NCBI RefSeq assembly: GCF_024807035.1
Contig: NZ_JANUCQ010000002.1
Coordinates: 434,001-498,000 of the forward strand
DNA: 64,000 nt
Reading direction: 5' to 3'
Source: Methanococcus voltae PS
GTDB taxonomy: Archaea; AGJL01; Methanococci; Methanococcales; Methanococcaceae
Made by a program: the position numbers and the translations under genes
The notes under the pieces: generated by a model
The model's database searches: none
Told to the model about the DNA's origin: nothing
What the model saw: the letters and a program-made list of their open reading frames with translations, nothing else
Part shown: positions 17,870 through 26,189 of the stretch, piece by piece
Position numbering within the stretch: position 1 is the stretch's first letter
Layout of the letters: each line of letters begins with the position of its first letter

Positions 17870-18172
17870 TTATTCTTGAGCTTCTTCTGCTTCTTCAACA
17901 ATCTTGTTTTTCTCAATGATTGATTTCTTTTCGATTGAGTTCATAGCTTCTTCGCTTTCGTAAATTTTAGCATATCCTTTTGCTTCCATTGTACCGAATT
18001 CTTGTGCTAATTCATCAATTACTAACAATTGTTTGTTTGCGTTTAAAATAGCAACTAATTTCATTTTAACATCTTTTACTGCAGGTGTAGCACCTTCGTA
18101 TGTTAATGCAAATTTTACTTCTTTTCTACCTAATAAAGGGTTGTTTTTCTCTGAAACTACTTTTATTTCCAT
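17870..18172 (-). CDS. rps24e: 30S ribosomal protein S24e (eS24)
   Basis: A 100-residue protein starting [19 protein letters not shown], the diagnostic S24e opening, followed by [16 protein letters not shown]. The C-terminus is acidic (VEEAEEAQE). It is a small-subunit protein. The ATG follows GGTGAAATC. A minus-strand TATA-like TTATATAAAA at about 18216-18226 could be its promoter. It precedes S27ae in the same direction, as in other archaea. Confidence 0.95.
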   Translation of the reverse strand: MEIKVVSEKNNPLLGRKEVKFALTYEGATPAVKDVKMKLVAILNANKQLLVIDELAQEFGTMEAKGYAKIYESEEAMNSIEKKSIIEKNKIVEEAEEAQE

Positions 18173-18662
18173 GATTTCACCATAAATTATTTTTATATAT
18201 CTTATTTTCTAATTTTCTAAATTTTATATAAGACAGATATTTTATATTTTATTAGCATTTGCTTAGAATATACGAAATATCTTAATCAATTAGCATTATA
18301 ATATAAAACAATATCATATGATAAGTACTACATACGTACTACATACTACCTTAAGATATTTAAATATTAAGTCGTAATAGTCGATAGATGAATAGTGGGA
18401 TAATCAAATTATTATATCATCATAATTATTATATCATAATATATTGTAATCCATATTCCATAACAATATACGATTATTTATAGTTATTTATTGATTATTA
18501 TTGATTATGGGAAAAATATTACAATTCAATAATTGATTACTTCCTTTATGAAATTATTTTTTATGTCAATATCTTGTTTAAATTATATAAAATCCTTTAT
18601 TACAACTATTTCTATTTTTATAATATGTAATAATAATAATAATAATATTAATAGTAATATTA
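18173..18662. other. Gap between dephospho-CoA kinase and S24e genes
   Basis: No gene is supported in these 490 bp. The right part has GTACTACATAC-type direct copies near 18326-18350 and TTGATTATTA repeats near 18492-18510. The left end holds the probable S24e promoter. Confidence 0.4.
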
Positions 18663-19178
18663 TTAAAAAGGACTTTTTCTAAATTTAAAAAGAATTTCAT
18701 TAACATAGTGTTTTAATTCTTCCGTTATCTTAACAACTACTACTCCTTCATCCGGTTGACCATAGAATATATAGCAACCTATTGGAAAGTATTTTATTAC
18801 AGGAATTGTTAATAAATCCTCTTCTCCTGTAACTATTAAAGCTACTTCTCTATCATCTATGTCAGATAAGTATTTAATTATTTCCATTGATGTTTGAGAT
18901 ATAGTACCTGCAGGGTTATCAACATTGTATACTTTTTTAAATGTGTGAGGTATATCTACCGGTATATCCCTCTTAGTTTTAAAATCCAAAATTGATAAAT
19001 TAGGAATTACCCCATACTCTACTAGGTTTTTAGTAGTAACGTCACCAATTGCAATTATTAAATTATTATCTGATACAGATATATCTTTTTTAAAGACTTC
19101 AGGAATATTAGGATATAATTTACCTAAAGGCTTTTTCAGTAAAGGTTGTACTTCTTCAGTTACTATGTAATTACACAT
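18663..19178 (-). CDS. GTP-dependent dephospho-CoA kinase (DUF359)
   Basis: A 171-residue protein of the DUF359 family, shown in Thermococcus to phosphorylate dephospho-CoA with GTP, the last step of archaeal CoA synthesis. Family motifs are IAIGDVTTKNLVEYG, DFKTKRD, VDNPAGTIS, VTGEEDLLTIP and FYGQPDEGVVVV. The acidic D and E residues in these loops are the metal and GTP ligands of the family. The length is normal. It starts at ATG behind GTGAT. It is read toward S24e and follows Spt4 by 130 bp, within a minus-strand information-processing cluster often seen in archaea. Confidence 0.9.
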   Translation of the reverse strand: MCNYIVTEEVQPLLKKPLGKLYPNIPEVFKKDISVSDNNLIIAIGDVTTKNLVEYGVIPNLSILDFKTKRDIPVDIPHTFKKVYNVDNPAGTISQTSMEIIKYLSDIDDREVALIVTGEEDLLTIPVIKYFPIGCYIFYGQPDEGVVVVKITEELKHYVNEILFKFRKSPF

Positions 19179-19308
19179 AAAATCACAAGATTGTTAATAT
19201 ATTTTATATATTATATATTATTCGTTGGTTGGTTAGTTTATTTAATTATCATTAGCTTTAGTATATTAATTTATATTAATTTATATTAAAATATATCAAT
19301 TTTAGTAA

Positions 19309-19500
19309 TTATTTTACGGATAACGCATATTTGCCTTTAATATCTTTTTGAGCTATTTTAGCAACTTCTGAATGTACCGGGTCTAATATAATTAATAAAC
19401 CTCTGATATTCTCAGATGTTTCATTCTGACATATTGGACAAAAATCGTCATGAGTGATATAATTACATTTTGTACATGCTTTTAATCCTTTTCTTGCCAT
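19309..19500 (-). CDS. spt4: Transcription elongation factor Spt4 (RNA polymerase subunit E'')
   Basis: A 63-residue zinc-finger protein, ARKGLKACTKCNYI followed by FCPICQNE, then the short beta domain GLLIILDPVHSEVAK. Spt4 pairs with Spt5 and clamps RNA polymerase for processive elongation. The length is normal and the ATG follows GGAGGG. It lies immediately downstream of rpoE1 (Rpo7), the classical archaeal gene order, although here with 323 bp between them. Confidence 0.95.
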   Translation of the reverse strand: MARKGLKACTKCNYITHDDFCPICQNETSENIRGLLIILDPVHSEVAKIAQKDIKGKYALSVK

Positions 19501-19823
19501 GTTTGCCCTCCTAATTTTGATTATTGATAGTATTGGTAAGTTTAATAAGTATTATTGTAAAAGATAAAAATAATTAGTAGTAAAATATTTAAAATAAGAT
19601 ATAATAATCCATAGAATTCTATAGGTATATTAAAAATTAATTTTATATTTATTTAAATCATTAGTTAATATAAAGTTAAATCATTATTTTAAATAATCAC
19701 TATATAAATTTCTATTATTAGCTTTATTATTTTTATTATTTTTATTCTTTATTTTAGTTTTATTTTATTTATTACTAATTTAGTATTTAATTTAATATTT
19801 AATTTAATATTTAATTTAACATT
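19501..19823. other. Gap between rpoE1 and spt4
   Basis: These 323 bp show no gene, only A+T runs and TTTAATATTTAATT repeats next to the rpoE1 stop (about 19780-19820). A minus-strand promoter for spt4 is probably here but I cannot fix it. Confidence 0.4.
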
Positions 19824-20390
19824 TTATTCAGCATTTTCCATTGCTTCTAATTTCTGTTCTTCGAGCCATTCTAATTTACCAAGTGCAGGTTGTCTCATAG
19901 TTAAAGCTATTTTGCTACCTCTTTTTCTGTCCTCTTTCAAGCTGACTGCAACAATTCTTGCTCTTACCTTGTCACCTTTTTCAAGAACTTTTCCGGTCTC
20001 TTTTCCGATAATAGCTTCTCTTTGTGGGTCAAATGCAACATAATCATCCATAACTTGGGAAATGTGTATTAAACCATCCAAAGGTCCAAGTCTTATGAAA
20101 GCACCAAACTCAACAATATCAACAATTTCACCCTCAATTATTTCGTGAACTTCTGGTTCGTAAGTGAGGATATTAAATGTGGTATCGTGGTATGCTGCAC
20201 CATCACCGTATATAATATCTCCTTCGGATATCTGGTCAATGTCTTCAATTGCTAAAATGAAGCCAAGTTCTTTGTCCAATATTCCTTCGTATTTTTCCAT
20301 TAAAACCTTTTGAACATTTTCTTTCAAAGGTTTTCCGAACATTTTTGGAGGAATTCTTATTGTATCTTCAATAGTTAATATTTTGTACAT
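19824..20390 (-). CDS. rpoE1: RNA polymerase subunit Rpo7 (E')
   Basis: A 188-residue subunit with the Rpo7 N-terminal domain (MYKILTIEDTIRIPPKMFG) and a C-terminal S1 RNA-binding domain (EGEIVDIVEFGAFIRLGPLDGLIHISQV). With Rpo4 it forms the polymerase stalk that binds emerging RNA. The frame is open to 20456, but the ATG at 20390 has GAGGTG just upstream and gives the family N-terminus. The C-terminus carries a short acidic tail. It is followed by spt4 on the same strand. Confidence 0.95.
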   Translation of the reverse strand: MYKILTIEDTIRIPPKMFGKPLKENVQKVLMEKYEGILDKELGFILAIEDIDQISEGDIIYGDGAAYHDTTFNILTYEPEVHEIIEGEIVDIVEFGAFIRLGPLDGLIHISQVMDDYVAFDPQREAIIGKETGKVLEKGDKVRARIVAVSLKEDRKRGSKIALTMRQPALGKLEWLEEQKLEAMENAE

Positions 20391-20722
20391 GTAAACACCT
20401 CTCTCTTCTAAAAGCCTGGGCATAAAATAAAGAGCATTATTTTTGAGATTCGTCAATTTGTAGTTTAAGTTTATAATTCACAATCTAGTAAGTTATAATG
20501 AAATATAAGATTAAAGATTAATAGTTAATAAATGTATTCAATAAACTTTAATTAATTTAATTAATTAAATATAAAACAGTATCGATAATACAGCACAGGT
20601 AATATCATAACTATATAATAATTTTATAATATATAAATACATACCTAAAAATATATTGAAAAATGAAGTCAAAGGAAAATTAAAAATATCCGATAATTCA
20701 AATATTTAGGAAAATAAATCAA
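20391..20722. other. Gap upstream of rpoE1
   Basis: The left half is the rpoE1 leader and promoter zone on the minus strand; the rest is A+T-rich sequence up to the tRNA-Arg promoter. I see no gene. Confidence 0.4.
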
Positions 20723-20738
20723 CGAAACATTTATATAC
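20723..20738 (+). promoter_or_regulatory. TATA/BRE promoter for tRNA-Arg leader
   Basis: CGAAACATTTATATAC is a good archaeal BRE plus TATA element. Position 20761 lies about 27 bp downstream of its centre and is preceded by TATGC, resembling the methanococcal start box. The inverted repeat ATACTAT/ATAGTAT (20735-20741, 20754-20760) spans the region between TATA box and start. Confidence 0.7.
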
Positions 20739-20760
20739 TATGGGTGCTATCCTATAGTAT

Positions 20761-20830
20761 GCTCTTGTGAGTTAGTGAAGTAAAACAGAAAGCAAGATGC
20801 CCTAACGAATTAGAAATTAGTTCGATTTTT
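20761..20830 (+). ncRNA. Pseudoknot-like leader RNA before tRNA-Arg
   Basis: Transcription from the upstream TATA box should start near 20761. GCTCTTG (20761-20767) can pair with CAAGATGC (20793-20800, one bulge). GTTAG in its loop (20771-20775) can pair with CTAAC (20802-20806), forming an H-type pseudoknot. A further hairpin, CGAA...TTCG (20806-20824, stem extended by wobbles), is followed by a T run (20826-20830). The segment is richer in G+C than its surroundings. It may be a separate small RNA or a processed tRNA leader; no known family is recognised. Confidence 0.4.
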
Positions 20831-20835
20831 AAAAT

Positions 20836-20910
20836 GGGCCCGTGGCCTAGTCTGGATACGGCACCGGCCTTCTAAGCCGGGGATCGGGGGTTCGAATCCC
20901 TCCGGGTCCG
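20836..20910 (+). tRNA. tRNA-Arg (anticodon TCT)
   Basis: A 75-nt cloverleaf with acceptor GGGCCCG pairing with CGGGTCC, discriminator G, T arm CGGGGGTTCGAATCCCTCCG and anticodon stem CCGGC/GCCGG. The loop CTTCTAA gives anticodon TCT at 20871-20873. CCA is not encoded and there is no intron. Confidence 0.97.
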
Positions 20911-21011
20911 CTCTTTAATTAAATAAAATATATATGAAACTATTATAAATTGTAAATTAATATGTCAAATACGGACTTTTAGCTAACGCTATGAATAAGA
21001 TAAAGTATCTT

Positions 21012-21086
21012 GCTCCAGTGGTGTAGTCCGGCCAATCATGCGGGCCTTTCGAGCCCGCGACTCGGGTTCAAATCCCGGCTGGAGCA
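21012..21086 (+). tRNA. tRNA-Glu (anticodon TTC)
   Basis: A 75-nt cloverleaf with acceptor GCTCCAG/CTGGAGC, discriminator A, anticodon stem CGGGC/GCCCG and loop CTTTCGA, giving TTC. CCA is not encoded. A run of seven T follows (from 21088), a typical archaeal stop signal. The perfect 6-bp hairpin AAGATA/TATCTT (20997-21011) abuts the 5' end. Confidence 0.97.
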
Positions 21087-21723
21087 CTTTTTTTATAAAC
21101 GATTTTTAAATTGATATATTCAAATATTTTATTTTTTATTTAATATAATATATTTTATTATAAGTTTAATATTATTGTAATTCATAGGACATAATACATA
21201 TTATTAGAATTAATTTTCATCTGATGAGCAATGTTTATTTTACCAATAAATCAAAAATTAACTAGGTTTTAGCATTTTTTTTAAAAATTTTATGATTTTA
21301 CAATAATCTATAAATATAAAATTTAATATACTCCATAGAGAAATACATTAAATCTATATATTTAGATAATAATTATATTTTATTACGAAGTTGTTACTGC
21401 CGTCCGCTCATCGACAAAGTAGTTGGCGAGCTATAAACCGAAGGTTTATTTAATGGCAGTTGGGCTAAGGCAGTTGGTCGTTAATTGTAATTTGCATAAT
21501 AAGAAATTATGAAATAATAACTTAAATCATAAAAATATTATATTAATAATAACGTTCAAATCATTTATTATATGTTCATAACCATAACTATATTTAAAAA
21601 TATATCATTATTGAGTACTACAATTTGATTTATACTTAATTAATCGAAATGAAATTTGACTTAATTATCTGTATTAATGACGACTAAATCCTATTACTAA
21701 TAGATTATATTTAGAGGGATAAA
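21087..21723. other. Gap between tRNA-Glu and pycB
   Basis: This is the longest gap in the window (637 bp). It contains the structured RNA candidate at 21385-21481 and, after it, A+T-rich sequence that should hold the pycB promoter (TATA-like ATATTTAAAAATATA near 21590). No protein gene is supported. Confidence 0.5.
21385..21481 (+). ncRNA. Unassigned structured RNA candidate (G+C-rich island)
   Basis: By hand count about 47% G+C, against surroundings well below 25%, the signature that has revealed non-coding RNAs in A+T-rich archaea. Predicted pairings are as follows. The basal stem is ACTGCC (21396-21401) with GGCAGT (21469-21474). An extension is GTCC (21402-21405) with GGGC (21462-21465). 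One hairpin is GCTC...CGAC with GTTG...GAGC (21406-21431). A perfect hairpin is ATAAACC-GAA-GGTTTAT (21433-21449). GGCAGTTGG occurs twice (21455-21463, 21469-21477), so ACTGCC has two competing partners. TATA-like sequence lies at about 21350-21360. It is not a tRNA, and box C/D or ACA motifs are absent. It could be a stand-alone RNA or a distant pycB leader. Confidence 0.55.
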
Positions 21724-23448
21724 ATGGTTAAAACCGTAAAAATAACAGACACTACTTTTAGAGATGCTCACCAATCTTTAATGGCAACCAGATTAAGACT
21801 TGCTGATATGTTGCCAATTGCTGAAAAAATGGATGAGATAGGCTTTTATTCAATGGAAGTTTGGGGAGGGGCAACCTTCGATTCTTGTATAAGGTTTTTA
21901 AATGAAGACCCATGGGAAAGATTACGAGAATTAAAAAAGAAAATAACAGAAACACCCTTGCAGATGTTATTAAGAGGTCAGAATTTAGTCGGATATAGAC
22001 ATTATTCAGATGATGTCGTTGAAAAATTCGTACAAAAATCCGTTGAAAATGGTATCGACATCATACGTATATTTGATGCACTTAATGACGTAAGAAATTT
22101 AGATTACCCAATAAAAGTTGCAGTTGATTGTGGTGCTACTGTTCAAGGTGCTATATCATATACTACGAGCCCTGTTCATACTATCGAACAATACATAGAA
22201 CTTGCAAAAAAATTCGAAGAACTTAAATGCGATTCAATTTGTATTAAAGATATGGCAGGATTGTTAACTCCATTCGATGCAAAAGAATTAATTAAAAGAC
22301 TTAAAGAAGAAGTATCAATACCTATTGACTTACACAGCCACTGTACTGCAGGTATTGCACCAATGACTTACATTACATCAGTTGAAGCAGGCATTGACAT
22401 ATTAAACTGTGCAATTTCACCTTTATCGATGGGTACATCACAACCACCTATTGAAAGTATGGTAGCATCGTTACAAGGTACCGAATATGATACAGGATTA
22501 AATTTAGTTGCTTTAACAGAAATTAGAGACTATTTTGATGAAATTAGGAACAAATACAAATATTTAATAAACCCAATATCTGAGAGAGTTGACGCTAGAA
22601 TCTTAAGATACCAAGTTCCAGGCGGTATGTTATCTAACTTAGTTTCACAGTTGAAAGAGCAAGGTGCTATCGATAAGTTCGAAGAAGTTTTAAACGAAAT
22701 ACCGAACGTAAGAAAAGATTTAGGTTATCCCCCATTAGTAACACCTACCTCTCAAATCGTAGGTACACAAGCTGTTATGAACGTTTTAACCGGGGAAAGA
22801 TACAGGATTATCACAAACGAGGTATCCAACTACGTTAGAGGATACTACGGAAAAGCTCCTGCGCCAATGGATAGGGACTTAATTAAAAGAGTATTAAAAA
22901 CCGGCGAAAAACAAATCGAATGTAGACCTGCAGATTTACTCGAACCAGAATACGAAAAAAGAGCTAAAGAAGCTAAAGAAAAAGGACTTATCAGAAGTGA
23001 AAAATATGCAATTGAAGATATATTGACTTATACCTTATATCCACAAGTTGCTATTAAATTCTTAAGAGGAGAAGCTAAGGAAGAGCCTATCCCTGAAGAA
23101 AAAGAAGTTTCAAAATTCTCTGAAATACCTACCCAATATGTTGTAGAGGTCGATGGTGAAGCTTACGAAGTTAAGGTAGAACCTGTTTACGGTACAGAAT
23201 ATAAGCCTAAAGAAGAAAAAATAGACTCTCAGACAGAAGGCGCAGTAAATTCACCGTTTAGAGGAATGGTTACTAAAATCAACGTTAAAGAAGGAGCAGA
23301 AGTAAAAGCAGGCGACACAATTGTAACTTTAGAAGCTATGAAAATGGAAAACCCTGTTGAATGCCCTGTTGATGGAAAAGTTGAAAAAATTATCGTACAC
23401 GAAGGTCAATCAGTTAGTGTTGGCGATATTTTAATGGTTGTTAAATAA
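21724..23448 (+). CDS. pycB: Pyruvate carboxylase subunit B (carboxyltransferase plus biotin domain)
   Basis: A 574-residue subunit. The carboxyltransferase (HMGL-like TIM barrel) begins TFRDAHQSLMATRLR, with metal-site segments CIKDMAGLL and IDLHSHCTAG. A linker of Lys/Glu then leads to the biotinyl domain with VTLEAMKMENPV; Lys540 is the biotin site. It transfers CO2 from carboxybiotin to pyruvate, making oxaloacetate for biosynthesis in autotrophic methanogens. ATG follows GAGGGAT. It is followed by pycA after 152 bp, giving the two-subunit archaeal enzyme in the order B then A. Confidence 0.96.
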   Translation: MVKTVKITDTTFRDAHQSLMATRLRLADMLPIAEKMDEIGFYSMEVWGGATFDSCIRFLNEDPWERLRELKKKITETPLQMLLRGQNLVGYRHYSDDVVEKFVQKSVENGIDIIRIFDALNDVRNLDYPIKVAVDCGATVQGAISYTTSPVHTIEQYIELAKKFEELKCDSICIKDMAGLLTPFDAKELIKRLKEEVSIPIDLHSHCTAGIAPMTYITSVEAGIDILNCAISPLSMGTSQPPIESMVASLQGTEYDTGLNLVALTEIRDYFDEIRNKYKYLINPISERVDARILRYQVPGGMLSNLVSQLKEQGAIDKFEEVLNEIPNVRKDLGYPPLVTPTSQIVGTQAVMNVLTGERYRIITNEVSNYVRGYYGKAPAPMDRDLIKRVLKTGEKQIECRPADLLEPEYEKRAKEAKEKGLIRSEKYAIEDILTYTLYPQVAIKFLRGEAKEEPIPEEKEVSKFSEIPTQYVVEVDGEAYEVKVEPVYGTEYKPKEEKIDSQTEGAVNSPFRGMVTKINVKEGAEVKAGDTIVTLEAMKMENPVECPVDGKVEKIIVHEGQSVSVGDILMVVK

Positions 23449-23600
23449 ATAAGACGTTGATTTAAATTTATAAAATAATGGTAAAACTAATAATAAAAAT
23501 AGACTAAATTAAAGTAAAATAGAATATATTGGATAATAAAATAATAATCTCAAATTAAAACAATATATTCTTATTTAATTTTCTATAATTGTGTGAAATC

Positions 23601-25115
23601 ATGTTTAAAAAAATTCTTATTGCAAATAGGGGAGAGATAGCAGTTAGAATTATCCGAGCCTGTAAAGAATTGGATATTAAAACTGTTGCGGTTTATTCCG
23701 AAGCTGATGAACATTCATTATATACTGCCCTTGCTGACGAATGTTACAGTATTGGAGAAGCTCCGGCTTCTAAGAGTTACTTAAATTATGAAAAAATTCT
23801 TAAAATTGCTGAAAAAGCTGGTGTTGACGCTATTCACCCGGGATATGGTTTTTTATCCGAAAATTCAAAATTTGCCGAAGAGTGTGACAATAGAAACATT
23901 GAATTTATCGGACCACCTATAAGAGCTATTGAACTTATGGGTAGCAAAATTAATGCTAAAAAAACCATGAAAAAAGCAGGCGTTCCAGTATTACCAGGTC
24001 GAGAAGAACCTATTGAAGACGAACAAGAAGCAATAAAGATTGCAAAAGAAATTGGATATCCTGTAATTATTAAAGCCTCTGCAGGTGGTGGGGGTATAGG
24101 AATGAGTGTTGCCAACGATGAAAGCGAATTAGTTGACACCATACAATCTACAAAATCCATTGCTCAAAGTGCTTTTGGAGATTCGACAATCTTTATTGAA
24201 AAGTATCTTGAAAAACCAAGACACATCGAAATACAGATATTAGCGGATAAACACGGTAATGTCATCCACTTAGGAGATAGGGAATGTTCCATCCAAAGAA
24301 GACATCAAAAAGTTATCGAAGAAGCACCATCTCCAATTATGACTCCAGAATTAAGAGAAAAAATGGGAGAAGCTGCAAAAATTGCTGCTAAATGTATTGA
24401 CTACTACAGTGCAGGTACTGTTGAATTCTTATACAACGCCGGAGAATTCTATTTCTTAGAGATGAATACGCGTGTTCAAGTTGAGCACCCTATCACGGAA
24501 ATTATCACTGGCGTAGATATTGTCAAAGAACAGATAAAAATAGCATATGGAAACAAACTTCCATACGAACAAAAGGACATAACATTTAATGGACACGCTA
24601 TAGAGTGTAGAATTAATGCTGAAGATTCAGTAAACGACTTCATTCCGTCTCCAGGAAAAATCAAACATTACAGGTCACCAGGTGGACCGGGTGTAAGACT
24701 TGATAGTGGTGTGTACGGCGGTGCAGAAATTCCTCCGTATTATGACTCAATGGTTGCTAAATTAATAACCTTTGGTAAAAATAGAGAAGAAGCAATCGTC
24801 AGAATGAGAAGGGCGCTTTCTGAATACATGGTATTTGGAATTATATCTAATATACCATTCCATAAGTCAGTATTAGAAGAGCAAGATTTCTTAGATGGTA
24901 ACTTATCAACACATTACATTGCAGAGCATGAAAAATTACTTCATGATAAAACATTGGATTATGCAGTTGAAATTGCCTACGAAGAAAAAAGATTCATTGA
25001 AAAAGTATTTAGGGACGATAAAAAGACTGTAGCACTTGTAGGTGGATTAAGTGCCTATATAACTACCCTTAAGAATAAAGATAAAAAACAGTATTGCCCT
25101 AAAGAAAACGAGTAA
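23601..25115 (+). CDS. pycA: Pyruvate carboxylase subunit A (biotin carboxylase)
   Basis: A 504-residue ATP-grasp enzyme opening [21 protein letters not shown]. It has the glycine-rich loop [25 protein letters not shown] and the catalytic segment [16 protein letters not shown]. It carboxylates biotin on PycB with ATP and bicarbonate. It carries no biotin domain of its own, as expected for the two-subunit form. An open frame adds four residues upstream, but the ATG at 23601 with GTGA before it gives the family start. It ends 164 bp before tRNA-Val. Confidence 0.96.
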   Translation: MFKKILIANRGEIAVRIIRACKELDIKTVAVYSEADEHSLYTALADECYSIGEAPASKSYLNYEKILKIAEKAGVDAIHPGYGFLSENSKFAEECDNRNIEFIGPPIRAIELMGSKINAKKTMKKAGVPVLPGREEPIEDEQEAIKIAKEIGYPVIIKASAGGGGIGMSVANDESELVDTIQSTKSIAQSAFGDSTIFIEKYLEKPRHIEIQILADKHGNVIHLGDRECSIQRRHQKVIEEAPSPIMTPELREKMGEAAKIAAKCIDYYSAGTVEFLYNAGEFYFLEMNTRVQVEHPITEIITGVDIVKEQIKIAYGNKLPYEQKDITFNGHAIECRINAEDSVNDFIPSPGKIKHYRSPGGPGVRLDSGVYGGAEIPPYYDSMVAKLITFGKNREEAIVRMRRALSEYMVFGIISNIPFHKSVLEEQDFLDGNLSTHYIAEHEKLLHDKTLDYAVEIAYEEKRFIEKVFRDDKKTVALVGGLSAYITTLKNKDKKQYCPKENE

Positions 25116-25194
25116 AATTTAATATTTTAATATTTTAATATTTTACTTTATTTTTATTTTGATAAATTACTTTTATATTAATAAGTTTACATAT

Positions 25195-25210
25195 CGAAAG
25201 ATTTATATAT
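25195..25210 (+). promoter_or_regulatory. TATA/BRE promoter for tRNA-Val
   Basis: CGAAAGATTTATATAT matches the same BRE plus TATA pattern seen before the histone gene and tRNA-Arg. The mature tRNA begins 70 bp downstream, so a leader of roughly 45 nt would be removed by RNase P. Confidence 0.65.
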
Positions 25211-25279
25211 TATATCAAATTTTATATATATTAGATTTATTATCTTGTCAACTAAAATACATTTAATAACTAGTGTATT

Positions 25280-25353
25280 GAGTCTGTGGTCTAGTTGGCT
25301 ATGACATCGCCTTGACTCGGCGAGGATCGGGAGTTCAAATCTCTCCAGACTCA
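25280..25353 (+). tRNA. tRNA-Val (anticodon GAC)
   Basis: A 74-nt cloverleaf with acceptor GAGTCTG/CAGACTC, discriminator A, T arm GGGAG/CTCTC and anticodon stem TCGCC/GGCGA. The loop TTGACTC places GAC at 25314-25316. The base after the anticodon is T, where a purine is usual. CCA is not encoded. The discriminator and A35-C36 fit valine. Confidence 0.85.
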
Positions 25354-25556
25354 CTTTTTATTTTTAAAGATTTTGAGTATTTTGATAAAATCTATAATTA
25401 TTTTATAATTATTTTATAATAATTTTTTAATTAAATTTTTATATTTTAAAAGCTATTTTATAATTATATAATATTGTTGATGTATCTTTGGCATATTAAG
25501 AACATGTCATAACGTTATATTAAAAGGAAATAAAGGAAAGGAATTAAGAGGATACT

Positions 25557-25976
25557 ATGGGATTTTCGCAAGTTGTAGGTATTTCTGGCCTTATTGTTAT
25601 ATTATTAGCTTCTTTATCTATGATATTTATAACAACAGACCATAATTTTGAAAAGGTTATGAATTCGCAAAATGAACACTATGATAATATAATTATAAAA
25701 AATCATGAAAAAATCTTGATTAACAGTATTAAAATTGATTCTGGAGATAACAATAATCTTGTAGTAAATATTACAAATACCGGAAATACGGTTATAGAAA
25801 TTGAAAAGCTATCTGTATTAAAAAATGGAATATATTACACTGTTACTCTAAGTAGTGGATATATTGCACCAAAAGAAAGCGAAAAGATAACTATATATGA
25901 CATTAAAGCAAATATTGCCGATAAAATAAGTATTGTGTCAGAACACGGCTATAGGGATATTGCCACAGTAAGTTAA
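25557..25976 (+). CDS. Archaellum FlaF/FlaG-like membrane-anchored protein
   Basis: A 139-residue protein with one N-terminal hydrophobic segment (residues about 5-27, VVGISGLIVILLASLSMIFI) and an exported beta-rich domain (LVVNITNTGNTVIEIEKLSVLKNG). The opening MGFS followed at once by a hydrophobic helix, and the Ig-like repeat style of the rest, resemble FlaF/FlaG, the periplasmic stator proteins of archaella. There is no archaellum operon here, so it is an orphan paralogue or an unrelated surface protein. ATG follows GAGGAT. The family assignment rests on architecture and is tentative. Confidence 0.5.
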   Translation: MGFSQVVGISGLIVILLASLSMIFITTDHNFEKVMNSQNEHYDNIIIKNHEKILINSIKIDSGDNNNLVVNITNTGNTVIEIEKLSVLKNGIYYTVTLSSGYIAPKESEKITIYDIKANIADKISIVSEHGYRDIATVS

Positions 25977-25984
25977 TACCTTTT

Positions 25985-26085
25985 TTATTTATTTTATTTA
26001 ATATACTTTTATTATTTTATTATTATTATTTTATTATTTTATTATTATTTTCTTATTATTTTTATTATTCAATTTATTATCTGTT
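25985..26085. repeat. TTATT/ATT low-complexity tract before metG
   Basis: A pyrimidine-rich tract of TTATT and TTA repeats follows the archaellum-like gene. A similar tract follows metG at about 28340-28410. T-rich tracts of this kind can end archaeal transcription; no stem is present. Confidence 0.5.
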
Positions 26086-26189
26086 TTAAACCTAATAACT
26101 ATTTTAAATTTCATAGGCTAATAATTATATATATTAAAAATAGTAATAGATTGTATAGTAAATTATTATTAAGCTTATATGGTGATATT

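Noticed and set aside
18415-18435. Minus-strand ATGATGA near 18423
   Set aside because: No CTGA follows within guide distance, so it is not a C/D RNA.
21200-21260. CTGATGA near 21219 as a box C element of another C/D RNA
   Set aside because: No D or D' box at a proper distance and no closing stem.
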